Part shown: piece by piece, positions 1 to 7,489 of the stretch | How the letters are laid out: every line of letters begins with the position of its first letter | Numbering within the stretch: position 1 is the first letter of the stretch | Origin: Streptomyces parvulus | Lineage (GTDB): Bacteria > Actinomycetota > Actinomycetes > Streptomycetales > Streptomycetaceae | Length of the DNA: 64,000 nt | Direction: 5' to 3' | Assembly (NCBI RefSeq): GCF_014648855.1 | Contig: NZ_BMRX01000008.1 | Span: forward strand, 268,071-332,070 | Translations under genes and position numbers: made by a program | The notes under the pieces: model-generated | What the model saw: only the letters and a program-made list of their open reading frames with translations | The model's database searches: none | What the model was told of the DNA's origin: nothing

Positions 1-2
1 CC

Positions 3-2351
3 GAAGCCAGGACCGAGGCGAGCGAGCGGCGTGATCCGCGGCTGGCGGTGACGAGGGAGGGCGCGAAGTCCTCGGCGTCCGCCGGCTCGGACGGCTCCGA
101 GGGCCCCCGCGGGGGCGTCGACACGGCGACGCGGGTGCTGTCGGCGCGCGAGACGGAGACGGAGACGGAGACGGACGCCGAGACGGCCTCCGAGGCGGAG
201 ACGGACGCCGAGACGGAGTCTCCGGTCGAGGAGACCGAGCGGGCCGACGAGGCCGTGACGGCCGACGAGGCCGACGAGGCCGACGAGGCCGACGAGGCCG
301 ACGAGGCCGACGGTCCCGAGGCGGACGTATCCGACGAAGCGGATGAAAGCAGCGAAGAGGACACGGGAGCCGACGGCAAGGACGCGGAGGCGGACGCGGA
401 CGCGGCTGCCGATACGCCCGCCAAGTCCACCAAGTCCGAGAAGTCCAGCCCCGTCGACGACTCCGACGACTCCGACTCCCCCGGCGACGGCCGGCTGCGG
501 GACGCCGTCGCCGCCTGGGTGGCCACCGCGGACGAGCGGGCCGCCGCCAACGCGCACCTGGAGGCCCCGGAGACCACCGAGGAGACCACGGCCGCCCAGG
601 AGCCCCCCGAGGCCCCGGAGAAGGCCGCTGAGGCCGAGGGCGGCGACTCCGAGGACGCCCCCGACGACTCCGCCCCGGACGCGGACGCCGGAACGGGCGA
701 CGAGCGGCCGGTCGACCAGCCCACCGCCGTGTTCCAGACGCGCCCCGCCAAGCCTTCCGTGGACCAGCCCACGACGATGCTGAAGCTGGGCGACGTCCCC
801 CCGGTCCGCGAGAAGTCCGGCAAGACCGACAAGGCGGCCGCGAGCGACAAGGCCGACAAGGCCGACGAGCCCCGCGACGTCGAGCGGACCAGCAAGTTCG
901 TCGCGCTGCGCCACCTCGACGACCCGGCGACACGCAAGCCGCCGGGCGCCCCGAAGGCACCCGCCGAGCCCACCGGGCCCGCCGAGCGCCCGCAGGCCCT
1001 CCGCAACGCCCCCACCGCCGCCGTACCGCAGGTCGGGCCGGAGCGGACGACCCAGCAGCCGGTGCCGCCGAAGCCGCCGCTGGACCTGCTGGCGGAGCTG
1101 ACGAACACCCCGCCGCCGCCGGAGACCCCGCTGCGGACGACGGTGCGCCGGGTCAAGATCTGGACGCCGCTGGTCGTGCTGCTGCTGATCGTGTTCGCGG
1201 TGGCGCAGTCGATGCGCCCGCTGCCCGCGCCGACCCTGGACCTCACGGCGGAGGACAGCTTCACCTTCGAGGGCGGCAAGCCGGACATCCCGTGGCCGTC
1301 CAGCGGGCAGGCCGCCCTGGACGTGCAGGGCATCGGCTCGTTCGGCTCGTCCGGCGACCAGAAGCCGGTGCCGATCGCGAGTGTGGCCAAGGTCATGACG
1401 GCGTACGTCATCCTGCGCGACCACCCGCTCAAGAGCGGCGCCGACGGCCCGAAGATCAAGATCGACCAGGCCGCCGAGGACCAGTCGCAGGCGGGCCAGG
1501 AGTCGACGGTCAACGTGTTCGAGGGCGACTCGATCTCGCAGCGCGAGGCCCTGGAGAGCATCCTCATCGCGTCCGCGAACAACGTGGCGCGGCTGCTGGC
1601 CCGCTGGGACGCGGGCTCCGAGAAGGCGTTCGTGGAGAAGATGAACGCCGCCGCCGAGGACCTCGGGATGACCAACTCCACGTACACCGACCCCTCGGGC
1701 CTGAACAACACGACCGTGAGCACGGCCGTGGACCAGGTGAAGCTGGCCAAGGCGGCGATGACGGAGCCCGCGTTCCGCGAGGTCGCCGCGATGATGTCCT
1801 ACGACGACTACAAGGGCGTCAACCACTCCAACTGGAACCACCTGGTCGGCCACAACGACGTCGTCGGCATCAAGACCGGCACCACCACCTCCGCGCTCGG
1901 CAACCTCGTCTTCGCCGCGAAGAAGGACGTGGACGGCGAGACCCGGACCATCGTCGGCGCCGTGGTGCGCCAGCCGGCGGGCGGCGCGGACAACACCATC
2001 CTCGGTGCCGCGCTGGACTCCAGCGACAAGCTGATCCGGGCCGCGCAGGACACCCTGGAGTCGTCCACGATCGTGAAGAAGGGCACCGTCGTCGGGTACG
2101 TCGACGACGGTCTCGGCGGCCGCACGCCGGTCGTCGCCACGCAGGACGTCAAGGCGGTCGGCTGGGCCGGGCTGACGGTGAAGCTGACGTTCAAGGCGGA
2201 CGAGGTGCCGCACACGGCGAAGGCCGGGACGAAGGTCGGCACCCTCGCGGTCGGCGACGGCGGAAGCAGCGGGGCGGTGAAGGTGCCGGTGGCCCTGCGG
2301 GACGACCTCGCGGAGCCCGGCTTCGCGGACAAGCTCACCCGCGTGGGCTGA
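3..2351 (+). CDS. D-alanyl-D-alanine carboxypeptidase (peptidase S11), 5' end outside window
   Basis: Serine-type DD-carboxypeptidase (PBP5/PBP7 class) that trims peptidoglycan stem peptides outside the membrane. The three penicillin-binding motifs are visible, counting from the GTG at 48: SVAK at 445-448, SANN at 509-512 and KTG at 609-611. A single membrane span (about 370-388) precedes the catalytic domain, so the first ~365 residues are cytoplasmic. That region is extremely acidic and repetitive (Asp/Glu/Ala with DEA units), then Pro-rich. The frame is open to the window edge and reads RDPRLAV just before the GTG at 48; that motif is familiar from the N-termini of Streptomyces homologues, so the true start probably lies upstream. 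A strong hairpin follows the stop. Function is secure; the role of the acidic tail is unknown. Confidence 0.9.
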   Translation, partial: EARTEASERRDPRLAVTREGAKSSASAGSDGSEGPRGGVDTATRVLSARETETETETDAETASEAETDAETESPVEETERADEAVTADEADEADEADEADEADGPEADVSDEADESSEEDTGADGKDAEADADAAADTPAKSTKSEKSSPVDDSDDSDSPGDGRLRDAVAAWVATADERAAANAHLEAPETTEETTAAQEPPEAPEKAAEAEGGDSEDAPDDSAPDADAGTGDERPVDQPTAVFQTRPAKPSVDQPTTMLKLGDVPPVREKSGKTDKAAASDKADKADEPRDVERTSKFVALRHLDDPATRKPPGAPKAPAEPTGPAERPQALRNAPTAAVPQVGPERTTQQPVPPKPPLDLLAELTNTPPPPETPLRTTVRRVKIWTPLVVLLLIVFAVAQSMRPLPAPTLDLTAEDSFTFEGGKPDIPWPSSGQAALDVQGIGSFGSSGDQKPVPIASVAKVMTAYVILRDHPLKSGADGPKIKIDQAAEDQSQAGQESTVNVFEGDSISQREALESILIASANNVARLLARWDAGSEKAFVEKMNAAAEDLGMTNSTYTDPSGLNNTTVSTAVDQVKLAKAAMTEPAFREVAAMMSYDDYKGVNHSNWNHLVGHNDVVGIKTGTTTSALGNLVFAAKKDVDGETRTIVGAVVRQPAGGADNTILGAALDSSDKLIRAAQDTLESSTIVKKGTVVGYVDDGLGGRTPVVATQDVKAVGWAGLTVKLTFKADEVPHTAKAGTKVGTLAVGDGGSSGAVKVPVALRDDLAEPGFADKLTRVG
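145..312 (+). repeat. Low-complexity codon repeats in the carboxypeptidase gene
   Basis: In-frame simple repeats: gagacg units around 148-180 encode alternating Glu-Thr, and five to six tandem 9-bp units of the type gccgacgag around 259-312 encode repeated Ala-Asp-Glu. They code for a disordered acidic stretch in the cytoplasmic N-terminal region. Such arrays are prone to length change by slippage, so the repeat number may vary between strains. Confidence 0.8.
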
Positions 2352-2383
2352 CTCCGGGCCCCGCGGGGGCCGGACCGAAGCCC

Positions 2384-2417
2384 AACGCCCCCGCGGCCGA
2401 CCGGCCGCGGGGGCGTT
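2384..2417 (+). terminator. Hairpin terminator after the carboxypeptidase gene
   Basis: A perfect 15-bp inverted repeat (2384-2398 with 2403-2417) around a 4-nt gacc loop lies 33 nt after the stop codon. There is no U-run, which is normal for Streptomyces terminators. It separates the carboxypeptidase from the next gene on the same strand. Confidence 0.8.
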
Positions 2418-2549
2418 CGCGTGGGGCGCCGCAAGTGAGGAAGCCACGGCCCCGGGCTGCGTGCTAGCGTCACGAAACGGGGCAGGTCGCCGGTCGCCGG
2501 AACGGGACACGGCCCAAAGCAGAAGACGGGACACGGGGAGTGCCTTCAG

Positions 2550-4415
2550 GTGGCCACTGCGGAGCCGACACGCGCCGACGACGCCGATCAGGGCCAGGAC
2601 GCCGGCCCGCGACCACGCGTACCCGCACCGCGCGGGGAGGGCGGCGGCGGTGACCCCGAACGCCCCGCACCCGAGGCGCCGTCCGCGGTGAACGCCGCCT
2701 TCCACGCCGTGCGCGAGCGCATGCTCCGCCATCCCGTGCTGTCCGTGACCGTCCTGGCCGGCATCCTCCACGTCGTCTGGTTCTTCACCTTCGCGAACAG
2801 CGGCGGCGACCTCGCGGCGCAGGACGCCTGGTCGGAGTTCGTCGGCCGCCATCCGGACTCGGCGTACAACCTCGCCTGGTACGGCGGCATGCACCCGGTG
2901 TCGTACAGCGTGGTCTCGCCGTACCTGATGTCGGTGCTCGGCGTGCGGACCACGATGATGATCGCGGGCACGCTGTCGGCGGGTCTGCTGACGATGATCC
3001 TGATCCGCAGCCGTGCGGTGCGCAATCCGCTGTGGGCGTCGCTGGCGGGCCTGTTCGGGCTGCTGGGCAACGCCGCGTCGGGCCGGGTGACCTTCGGCCT
3101 CGGCATGATGTTCGGCCTCGGCGCGGTCGCCGCGGTCTTCTGCTGGCCCTACCGCTGGCGCTACGAGCGCTGGGCCAAGGGACTGTGCGCGGCGCCGCTG
3201 GCCGCGCTGTCCACGATGGCCTCGCCGGTCTCCGGCCTGTTCGTGGGCCTGGTGGCGGTCGCGCTGTTCCTCCAGAAGCGGCGGCCGGGCGCCTGGTCGC
3301 TCGGGCTGGCCCCCGCGGCGGTCGTGGCGCTGTCGGCCTGGCTGTTCCCCTTCTCCGGCACGCAGCCGATGTCCTTCGGCTCGGCGGCCCTGCCGATCCT
3401 GTACGCGGGGCTGGTCTACGCGTTCGTGCCGCGCACGTGGACGACCGTGCGGATCACGTCGGCGGTCTACGGGCTGGCCGTGCTGCTGGTCTGGGTGATC
3501 AGCTCGCAGATCGGCTCCAACATCACGCGCCTGGCGATGCTCTTCGCCGGGGTGGCGCTGGTGGCGGCGCTGCCGTTCACGGTGCCCAAGTCGCGCAAGT
3601 GGTACGCGCTGGTGGTCGCGATCGTCGGCTTCGTGGCCTGGATCGGCTTCAAGTCGGCCGACGACATCATCCACACCACACCGGCCGCGTCCTGGGCGCG
3701 GGAGCTGGCGCCGCTGGTCAACGAACTCCAGGAGGTCGGCGCCGAGCGCGGCCGGGTCGAGGTCGTGCCCGCCCGCTCCCACCGGGAGGCCTCGGCGCTG
3801 GCGCCGTACGTGAACCTGGCCCGCGGCTGGAACCGCCAGGCCGACATGGAACGCAACCCGCTCTTCTACGACGACACGCTCAACTCGGCCAACTACCACG
3901 AGTGGCTGCGCCGCTGGGCGGTGCACTTCGTGGTGCTGCCGAAGGACGAACCGGACGGCGACGGCGGCGAGCGGGAGCGGGAGCTGGTCCAGCGCGGGCT
4001 GCCGTACCTGAAGCAGGTCTGGGGCGACGCCAACTGGCAGCTGTTCCAGGTGACCAACCCGACCCCGCTGGCGGAGCCCGACGCGGAGGTCCAGCGCGCC
4101 GAGCAGGGCGAGTGGACCATCGACGTGCGCAAGCCGGGCCGGATCCTGGTCCGGGTGCCGTACTCGCCGTGGCTGAGCCTGGTGGACGACGAGGGCAACA
4201 AGCTCCAGCCGCCGCAGGAGACCGAGGCCTCCAGGAACAGCCCCGAGGGCACGCCGAAGACGTACGACAACGTGAACGGCTGCGTGACGGAGACCGAGGA
4301 GACCGCCGAGGGCGACAAGTGGACGCTGCTGGTCGCGCCCGAGGCGGGCACCTACCGGCTGGGGGCTCCGTACGGGCTCCAGCGGGGTACGCCGTGCCCG
4401 GAGGAGCTGCGGTAG
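2550..4415 (+). CDS. Polytopic membrane protein, GT-C-like
   Basis: A 621-residue integral membrane protein. A ~45-residue hydrophilic, Pro/Gly-rich N-terminus precedes roughly ten or eleven hydrophobic spans (about residues 60-370). A long extracytoplasmic loop after the first span carries GGDLAAQDAW and HPDSAYNLAWYGGMHP. The last ~240 residues form a soluble domain. A long acidic loop after TM1 plus a C-terminal soluble domain resembles GT-C glycosyltransferases (arabinosyl/mannosyltransferase type), but no definite catalytic signature was identified, so this is inference. The GTG start at 2550 is preceded by ggggag about 11 nt upstream. It lies downstream of a cell-wall carboxypeptidase, which fits an envelope role. 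Confidence 0.75.
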   Translation: MATAEPTRADDADQGQDAGPRPRVPAPRGEGGGGDPERPAPEAPSAVNAAFHAVRERMLRHPVLSVTVLAGILHVVWFFTFANSGGDLAAQDAWSEFVGRHPDSAYNLAWYGGMHPVSYSVVSPYLMSVLGVRTTMMIAGTLSAGLLTMILIRSRAVRNPLWASLAGLFGLLGNAASGRVTFGLGMMFGLGAVAAVFCWPYRWRYERWAKGLCAAPLAALSTMASPVSGLFVGLVAVALFLQKRRPGAWSLGLAPAAVVALSAWLFPFSGTQPMSFGSAALPILYAGLVYAFVPRTWTTVRITSAVYGLAVLLVWVISSQIGSNITRLAMLFAGVALVAALPFTVPKSRKWYALVVAIVGFVAWIGFKSADDIIHTTPAASWARELAPLVNELQEVGAERGRVEVVPARSHREASALAPYVNLARGWNRQADMERNPLFYDDTLNSANYHEWLRRWAVHFVVLPKDEPDGDGGERERELVQRGLPYLKQVWGDANWQLFQVTNPTPLAEPDAEVQRAEQGEWTIDVRKPGRILVRVPYSPWLSLVDDEGNKLQPPQETEASRNSPEGTPKTYDNVNGCVTETEETAEGDKWTLLVAPEAGTYRLGAPYGLQRGTPCPEELR

Positions 4416-4422
4416 GGCGCCT

Positions 4423-4437
4423 GCGGAGAGACTCCGC
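4423..4437 (+). terminator. Short hairpin after the membrane protein gene
   Basis: A 6-bp inverted repeat (gcggag/ctccgc) with a 3-nt loop starts 8 nt after the stop and is followed by cttgttc. It is a weak terminator candidate. Confidence 0.35.
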
Positions 4438-4439
4438 CT

Positions 4440-4457
4440 TGTTCATGTAAGTGAACA
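4440..4457. promoter_or_regulatory. Palindrome upstream of the symporter, operator candidate
   Basis: TGTTCATGTAAGTGAACA has perfect 6-bp arms and a 6-nt centre. It lies 175 nt upstream of the symporter ATG and just before the only AT-richer stretch of the spacer (catttttacttgctcttga, about 4475-4494). The size and symmetry fit a GntR- or TetR-type operator, but no regulator is adjacent, so the assignment is positional only. Confidence 0.4.
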
Positions 4458-4632
4458 GAGGTCAGCAAGCCGAACATTTTTACTTGCTCTTGACCTTCCG
4501 CTTCCTTGTCGTGCCCGCGTCGGCGCAACCACGATGAGCGGGCACTTCGCGCCCTCCCTCGCCCCTACCCCGCTCGTGCGAAGTGCCAGCCAGCTGAGCG
4601 GAGTTCACAAGGCGGACCCCGGAAGGGGGCAC

Positions 4633-6216
4633 ATGAACGGTCTCGACTGGTCCGTGCTCATCGGCTACTTCGCCGTCATGGTGGCGATCGGCGTGTGGTC
4701 GCACAAACGCGTGGACGACGTGAGCGACTTCTTCACGGCCGGCGGCAAGATGCCCTGGTGGCTGTCCGGCATCTCGCACCACATGTCCGGCTACAGCGCG
4801 GTGATGTTCACCGGCTACGCCGGCATCGCCTACACCTACGGCGTCACGTCGTTCGTGACGTGGTCGTTCCCCATCGCGCTCGGCATCGCCATCGGCTCCA
4901 AGCTGTTCGCGCCGCGGATCAACCGGCTGCGCTCACGGCTGCACGTGGCCTCGCCGCTGGAGTACCTGAAGAACCGGTACAACCTGCCCACCCAGCAGGC
5001 GCTGGCCTGGTCCGGGATGCTGCTGAAGATCGTGGACGTGGCCGCGAAGTGGGCGGCCATCGCGACCCTGCTGTCCGTCTTCACCGGCATCTCCCTCAAC
5101 CAGGGCATCCTGATCACCGGCGTCATCACGGGCATCTACTGCACGATCGGCGGCCTGTGGGCGGACGCGCTGACCGAGCTGGGCCAGTTCATCATCCAAC
5201 TCCTCGCCGGGGTCGCGATGTTCGTGGCCGTGGTGATGAAGCTCGGGGACTACGGCGGCTTCTTCGGCGTCTGGGACGAACCCGCCCTCCAGGGCCACGC
5301 GAAACCGCTGGTCGGCCCGTACGGAACGGTGTTCCTGCTGGCCTTCCTCTTCATCAAGCTCTTCGAGTACAACGGCGGCATGCTCAACCAGGCCCAGCGC
5401 TACATGGCCACGCCCAACGCCCGCGAGGCCTCGCGCTCCGCGCGGCTGTCGGCGGTGCTGTGGCTGGTCTGGCCGCTGGTGCTGTTCTTCCCGATGTGGA
5501 TGTCGCCGCTGCTGGTGGAGTCGCAGAAGCCGGACGGCTCCGACTCCTACGCCCTGATGACCGAGCAGTTGCTGCCGCACGGCCTCCTCGGCCTGGTCAT
5601 CGTCGGCTTCTTCTCCCACACCATGGCCATGTGCTCCTCGGACGCCAACGCCATCGCGGCCGTGTTCACGCGTGACGTGGCGCCGGTGCTGTCGAAGCGG
5701 GCGCGCGGCTGGGGCCGGCGCTCGGGGCTGCTGGCGGCCCGGCTGACGACGGTGGTCTTCCTCGGGCTGTCCATGGCGGTGGCCACGCAGGTCGACTCGC
5801 CGACGTTCAAGGACATCATCACGGTCGTCATCAAGTGGGTCGCCGGACTGATGGGCCCGATCGCGATCCCGATGATGCTCGGTCTGCTGCGGCCCTTCCG
5901 CCGCTCCGGCCCGACGGCCGCGCTCACCAGCTGGGCGCTGGGCCTGCTCGCCTTCTGGCTGGTCAACTACCCGATCAGCTGGAACGTCGAGGGCGGGGTG
6001 CCGCTGGAGTACCAGGTCTCCATCCCGCTGGCGGTCTCGCTGGTCCTGTACATCGTGATCGGCTTCCTGAAGCCGGAGGACACCCCGGAGCGGATGGCGA
6101 TCATCGAGCGCGTCAACACCGACGACGACGGCGACATGTCCGGCGCGGCGGCCGCGATCCCGGCGCCGGCCGGCGGGGTGGGCGACGCGAAGACGGGCAG
6201 CAAGGTGGGCGACTAG
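4633..6216 (+). CDS. Sodium:solute symporter (SSS family)
   Basis: A 527-residue secondary transporter importing a small solute with Na+, family SSS (SGLT/PutP fold). About 13 hydrophobic spans are visible, with the N-terminal FFTAGGKMPWWLSGISHHMS region typical of sugar-type SSS carriers and the conserved long helices after it. The frame is open from 4534, but the ATG at 4633 has a perfect ggaaggggg ribosome binding site 3 nt upstream and starts directly in the first membrane segment (MNGLDWSVLIGYFAV), so it is preferred. The substrate cannot be read from sequence. The gene is monocistronic between its own promoter region and a convergent hairpin. Confidence 0.9.
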   Translation: MNGLDWSVLIGYFAVMVAIGVWSHKRVDDVSDFFTAGGKMPWWLSGISHHMSGYSAVMFTGYAGIAYTYGVTSFVTWSFPIALGIAIGSKLFAPRINRLRSRLHVASPLEYLKNRYNLPTQQALAWSGMLLKIVDVAAKWAAIATLLSVFTGISLNQGILITGVITGIYCTIGGLWADALTELGQFIIQLLAGVAMFVAVVMKLGDYGGFFGVWDEPALQGHAKPLVGPYGTVFLLAFLFIKLFEYNGGMLNQAQRYMATPNAREASRSARLSAVLWLVWPLVLFFPMWMSPLLVESQKPDGSDSYALMTEQLLPHGLLGLVIVGFFSHTMAMCSSDANAIAAVFTRDVAPVLSKRARGWGRRSGLLAARLTTVVFLGLSMAVATQVDSPTFKDIITVVIKWVAGLMGPIAIPMMLGLLRPFRRSGPTAALTSWALGLLAFWLVNYPISWNVEGGVPLEYQVSIPLAVSLVLYIVIGFLKPEDTPERMAIIERVNTDDDGDMSGAAAAIPAPAGGVGDAKTGSKVGD

Positions 6217-6240
6217 CCCGGCGCGCACGTCTCCGCCTCC

Positions 6241-6270
6241 GGCCGGTACCCGTGACGGCGGGTGCCGGCC
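6241..6270. terminator. Bidirectional hairpin between convergent genes
   Basis: A 12-bp inverted repeat (6241-6252 with 6259-6270, one mismatch) lies between the stop of the symporter (+) and the stop of the VOC gene (-). Position and strength suggest that it ends both transcripts. Confidence 0.7.
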
Positions 6271-6283
6271 GGGGACGTCGGGC

Positions 6284-6703
6284 TCAGTGCACTTCCTGGA
6301 TGCGGATCTGGTTGCCGGCCGGGTCGCGGAAGGCGCAGTCCCGGATGCCGTACGGCTGCTCGGTCGGTTCCTGGACGATCTCGGCGTTCCCCGCCCGCAG
6401 CTTCTCGAAGGTGCCGTCGAGGTCCTTGGTGGCCAGCAGCAGCCACCCGTAGGTGCCCTTGGCCATCATCTCGGCGACGGTCCGGCGCTCGGCCTCGGTG
6501 ATCCCGGGGTCGGCGGCGGGCGGCGCCAGCAGCAGCGAGATGTCCGGCTGCCCGGGGGGCCCGACGGTGATCCAGCGCATCGCGCCCTGCCCCACGTCCT
6601 GCCGCACCTCGAACCCGAGGACGTCCCGGTAGAACACCAGCGACGCGTCCGGGTCGTCGTGCGGGAGGACGGTGGTGTGAATGCTGATACCCATGCGAGC
6701 CAC
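6284..6703 (-). CDS. VOC-superfamily (glyoxalase-like) protein
   Basis: A 139-residue protein with one vicinal-oxygen-chelate module pair. It begins MARMGISIHTTVLPHDDP, contains SLVFYRDVLGFEV near the N-terminus, and ends DCAFRDPAGNQIRIQEV, the usual beta-alpha-beta-beta-beta pattern of the glyoxalase/bleomycin-resistance fold. The metal-ligand set is not clearly conserved, so the reaction is not assignable. The start may be the GTG at 6703 or the ATG at 6694; neither has a strong SD. It is transcribed toward the symporter and separated from the RHS block upstream by 24 bp. Confidence 0.8.
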   Translation of the reverse strand: MARMGISIHTTVLPHDDPDASLVFYRDVLGFEVRQDVGQGAMRWITVGPPGQPDISLLLAPPAADPGITEAERRTVAEMMAKGTYGWLLLATKDLDGTFEKLRAGNAEIVQEPTEQPYGIRDCAFRDPAGNQIRIQEVH

Positions 6704-6726
6704 GCTAGCGGGAACGGGGGGTGTGG

Positions 6727-6864
6727 TCAGTCCTTGCTCTTCCGCCGTTTCTGATCACGGAAGAAGGACCAGGTGGCCACCCCCACGACCACCACGAGAA
6801 TGATCGTCGTGGCGAGGGGGCTTCCTTTGACTCCCGTTCCCATCGCCAACAGGGGCAGTTCCAT
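6727..6864 (-). CDS. Small single-span membrane protein, 45 aa
   Basis: Starts MELPLLAMGTG, then one hydrophobic span (about residues 17-32, LATTIILVVVVGVATW) and a basic tail RDQKRRKSKD. The ribosome binding site aaagga sits 6 nt before the ATG. By the positive-inside rule the tail is cytoplasmic. It is the last of three similarly built mini-genes downstream of, and in the same direction as, the RHS gene. No family is recognised. It could be an immunity protein for the membrane-type RHS tip, or part of an unrelated small membrane complex. Coding is supported by the SD, the TM/charge pattern and the two sister genes. Confidence 0.6.
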   Translation of the reverse strand: MELPLLAMGTGVKGSPLATTIILVVVVGVATWSFFRDQKRRKSKD

Positions 6865-6912
6865 GCCGGATCCTTTGGTCGTCGTCTGTGGAGGGGCGGA
6901 AGCCGACTGCCG

Positions 6913-7044
6913 TCACTTGTCGCCTCTGCTCCTCCTCCGCAGCGAGACGACCGCGAAGATGAGGAGGCCGACGGCGATGACGGCGACCGTCACGCCGACG
7001 CTTCCTCCGATCGCGGCGCCGGATCGAGCGAGTGTCGACGTCAT
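6913..7044 (-). CDS. Small single-span membrane protein, 43 aa
   Basis: MTSTLARSGAAIGG, then a span (about residues 15-34, rich in Val/Ala/Ile) and a basic tail RRRSRGDK. The ATG at 7044 has aagga 7 nt upstream. The frame is open further upstream, but that extension has no TM, no SD and atypical composition, so the short form is preferred. A 15-codon ORF ends across this start (ATGA overlap), suggesting translational coupling. Its build matches the neighbours at 6727 and 7351; no family is recognised. Confidence 0.6.
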   Translation of the reverse strand: MTSTLARSGAAIGGSVGVTVAVIAVGLLIFAVVSLRRRSRGDK

Positions 7045-7088
7045 GCGGTGTCCTTCATCTGACCGACGAATGCCGCGAGTGAAATCAT
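7041..7088 (-). CDS. Possible 15-codon leader ORF
   Basis: MISLAAFVGQMKDTA starts at an ATG with ggagg 6 nt upstream. Its TGA overlaps the ATG of the 43-aa membrane protein (ATGA). The placement looks like a coupling leader rather than a functional protein. It is too short for codon statistics, so existence is tentative. Confidence 0.35.
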   Translation of the reverse strand: MISLAAFVGQMKDTA

Positions 7089-7164
7089 TTCGAGCCTCCG
7101 CACTCCTGGGGACGGGTGGCGTGTGGTCAGTGCTCGCGGTGCGCTTGCCCCCTGAGTGCGCGGC

Positions 7165-7197
7165 GGCTTCGCCGGCGTCTCCGTCGCCGGCGAAGCC
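7165..7197 (-). terminator. Strong hairpin inside the mini-gene block
   Basis: A perfect 13-bp inverted repeat (7165-7177 with 7185-7197) with a 7-nt loop. On the minus strand it lies 154 nt after the stop of the 41-aa gene and before the 15-codon and 43-aa ORFs. It probably ends or attenuates transcription from the RHS gene. The last two mini-genes would then need their own promoter or readthrough. Confidence 0.65.
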
Positions 7198-7350
7198 CAT
7201 GTCGTGATGGAGACCGAAGCCCCCCGGAAGATGTCGTGTTGCGTGAGATCCACATACCGACGACGAGGGACTTCGTCACGTCACCGCACCTGGCCAGCCC
7301 ATCCCATCCCGGCCGGGGACAGGATGAAAGAGGGCCATTCAGAGCGTCTG

Positions 7351-7476
7351 CTACTTCTTTTCACGCTTGCGGCGCCAGTAGAGCAGGGCGAATGCCACCA
7401 CCATGACTATCACTCCGAGGATGACGGTGGCTGCCGCATTGTCCTCGAATCCGGTACCCACTACCGCTAGGTTCAT
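7351..7476 (-). CDS. Small single-span membrane protein, 41 aa, next to the RHS gene
   Basis: Begins MNLAVVGTGFEDN, then a span (about 14-33) and a basic tail WRRKREKK. The ribosome binding site gagaggtgg lies about 6 nt before the ATG. It starts 14 nt after the RHS stop codon, so cotranscription is likely. Codons such as cta, gta, ata and gca are more frequent than in the surrounding chromosome, as in the RHS tip. A tiny membrane protein immediately after a toxin-like tip is the usual place for an immunity gene. That role is inference; no homologous family is recognised. Confidence 0.65.
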   Translation of the reverse strand: MNLAVVGTGFEDNAAATVILGVIVMVVAFALLYWRRKREKK

Positions 7477-7489
7477 TCAATTCCACCTC

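Noticed and set aside
7041..7253. 70-codon minus-strand ORF beginning MDLTQHDIFRG
   Set aside because: No SD at its start, spans the strong hairpin at 7165-7197, and composition is not coding-like; only its last 15 codons have a good start site and are listed separately.
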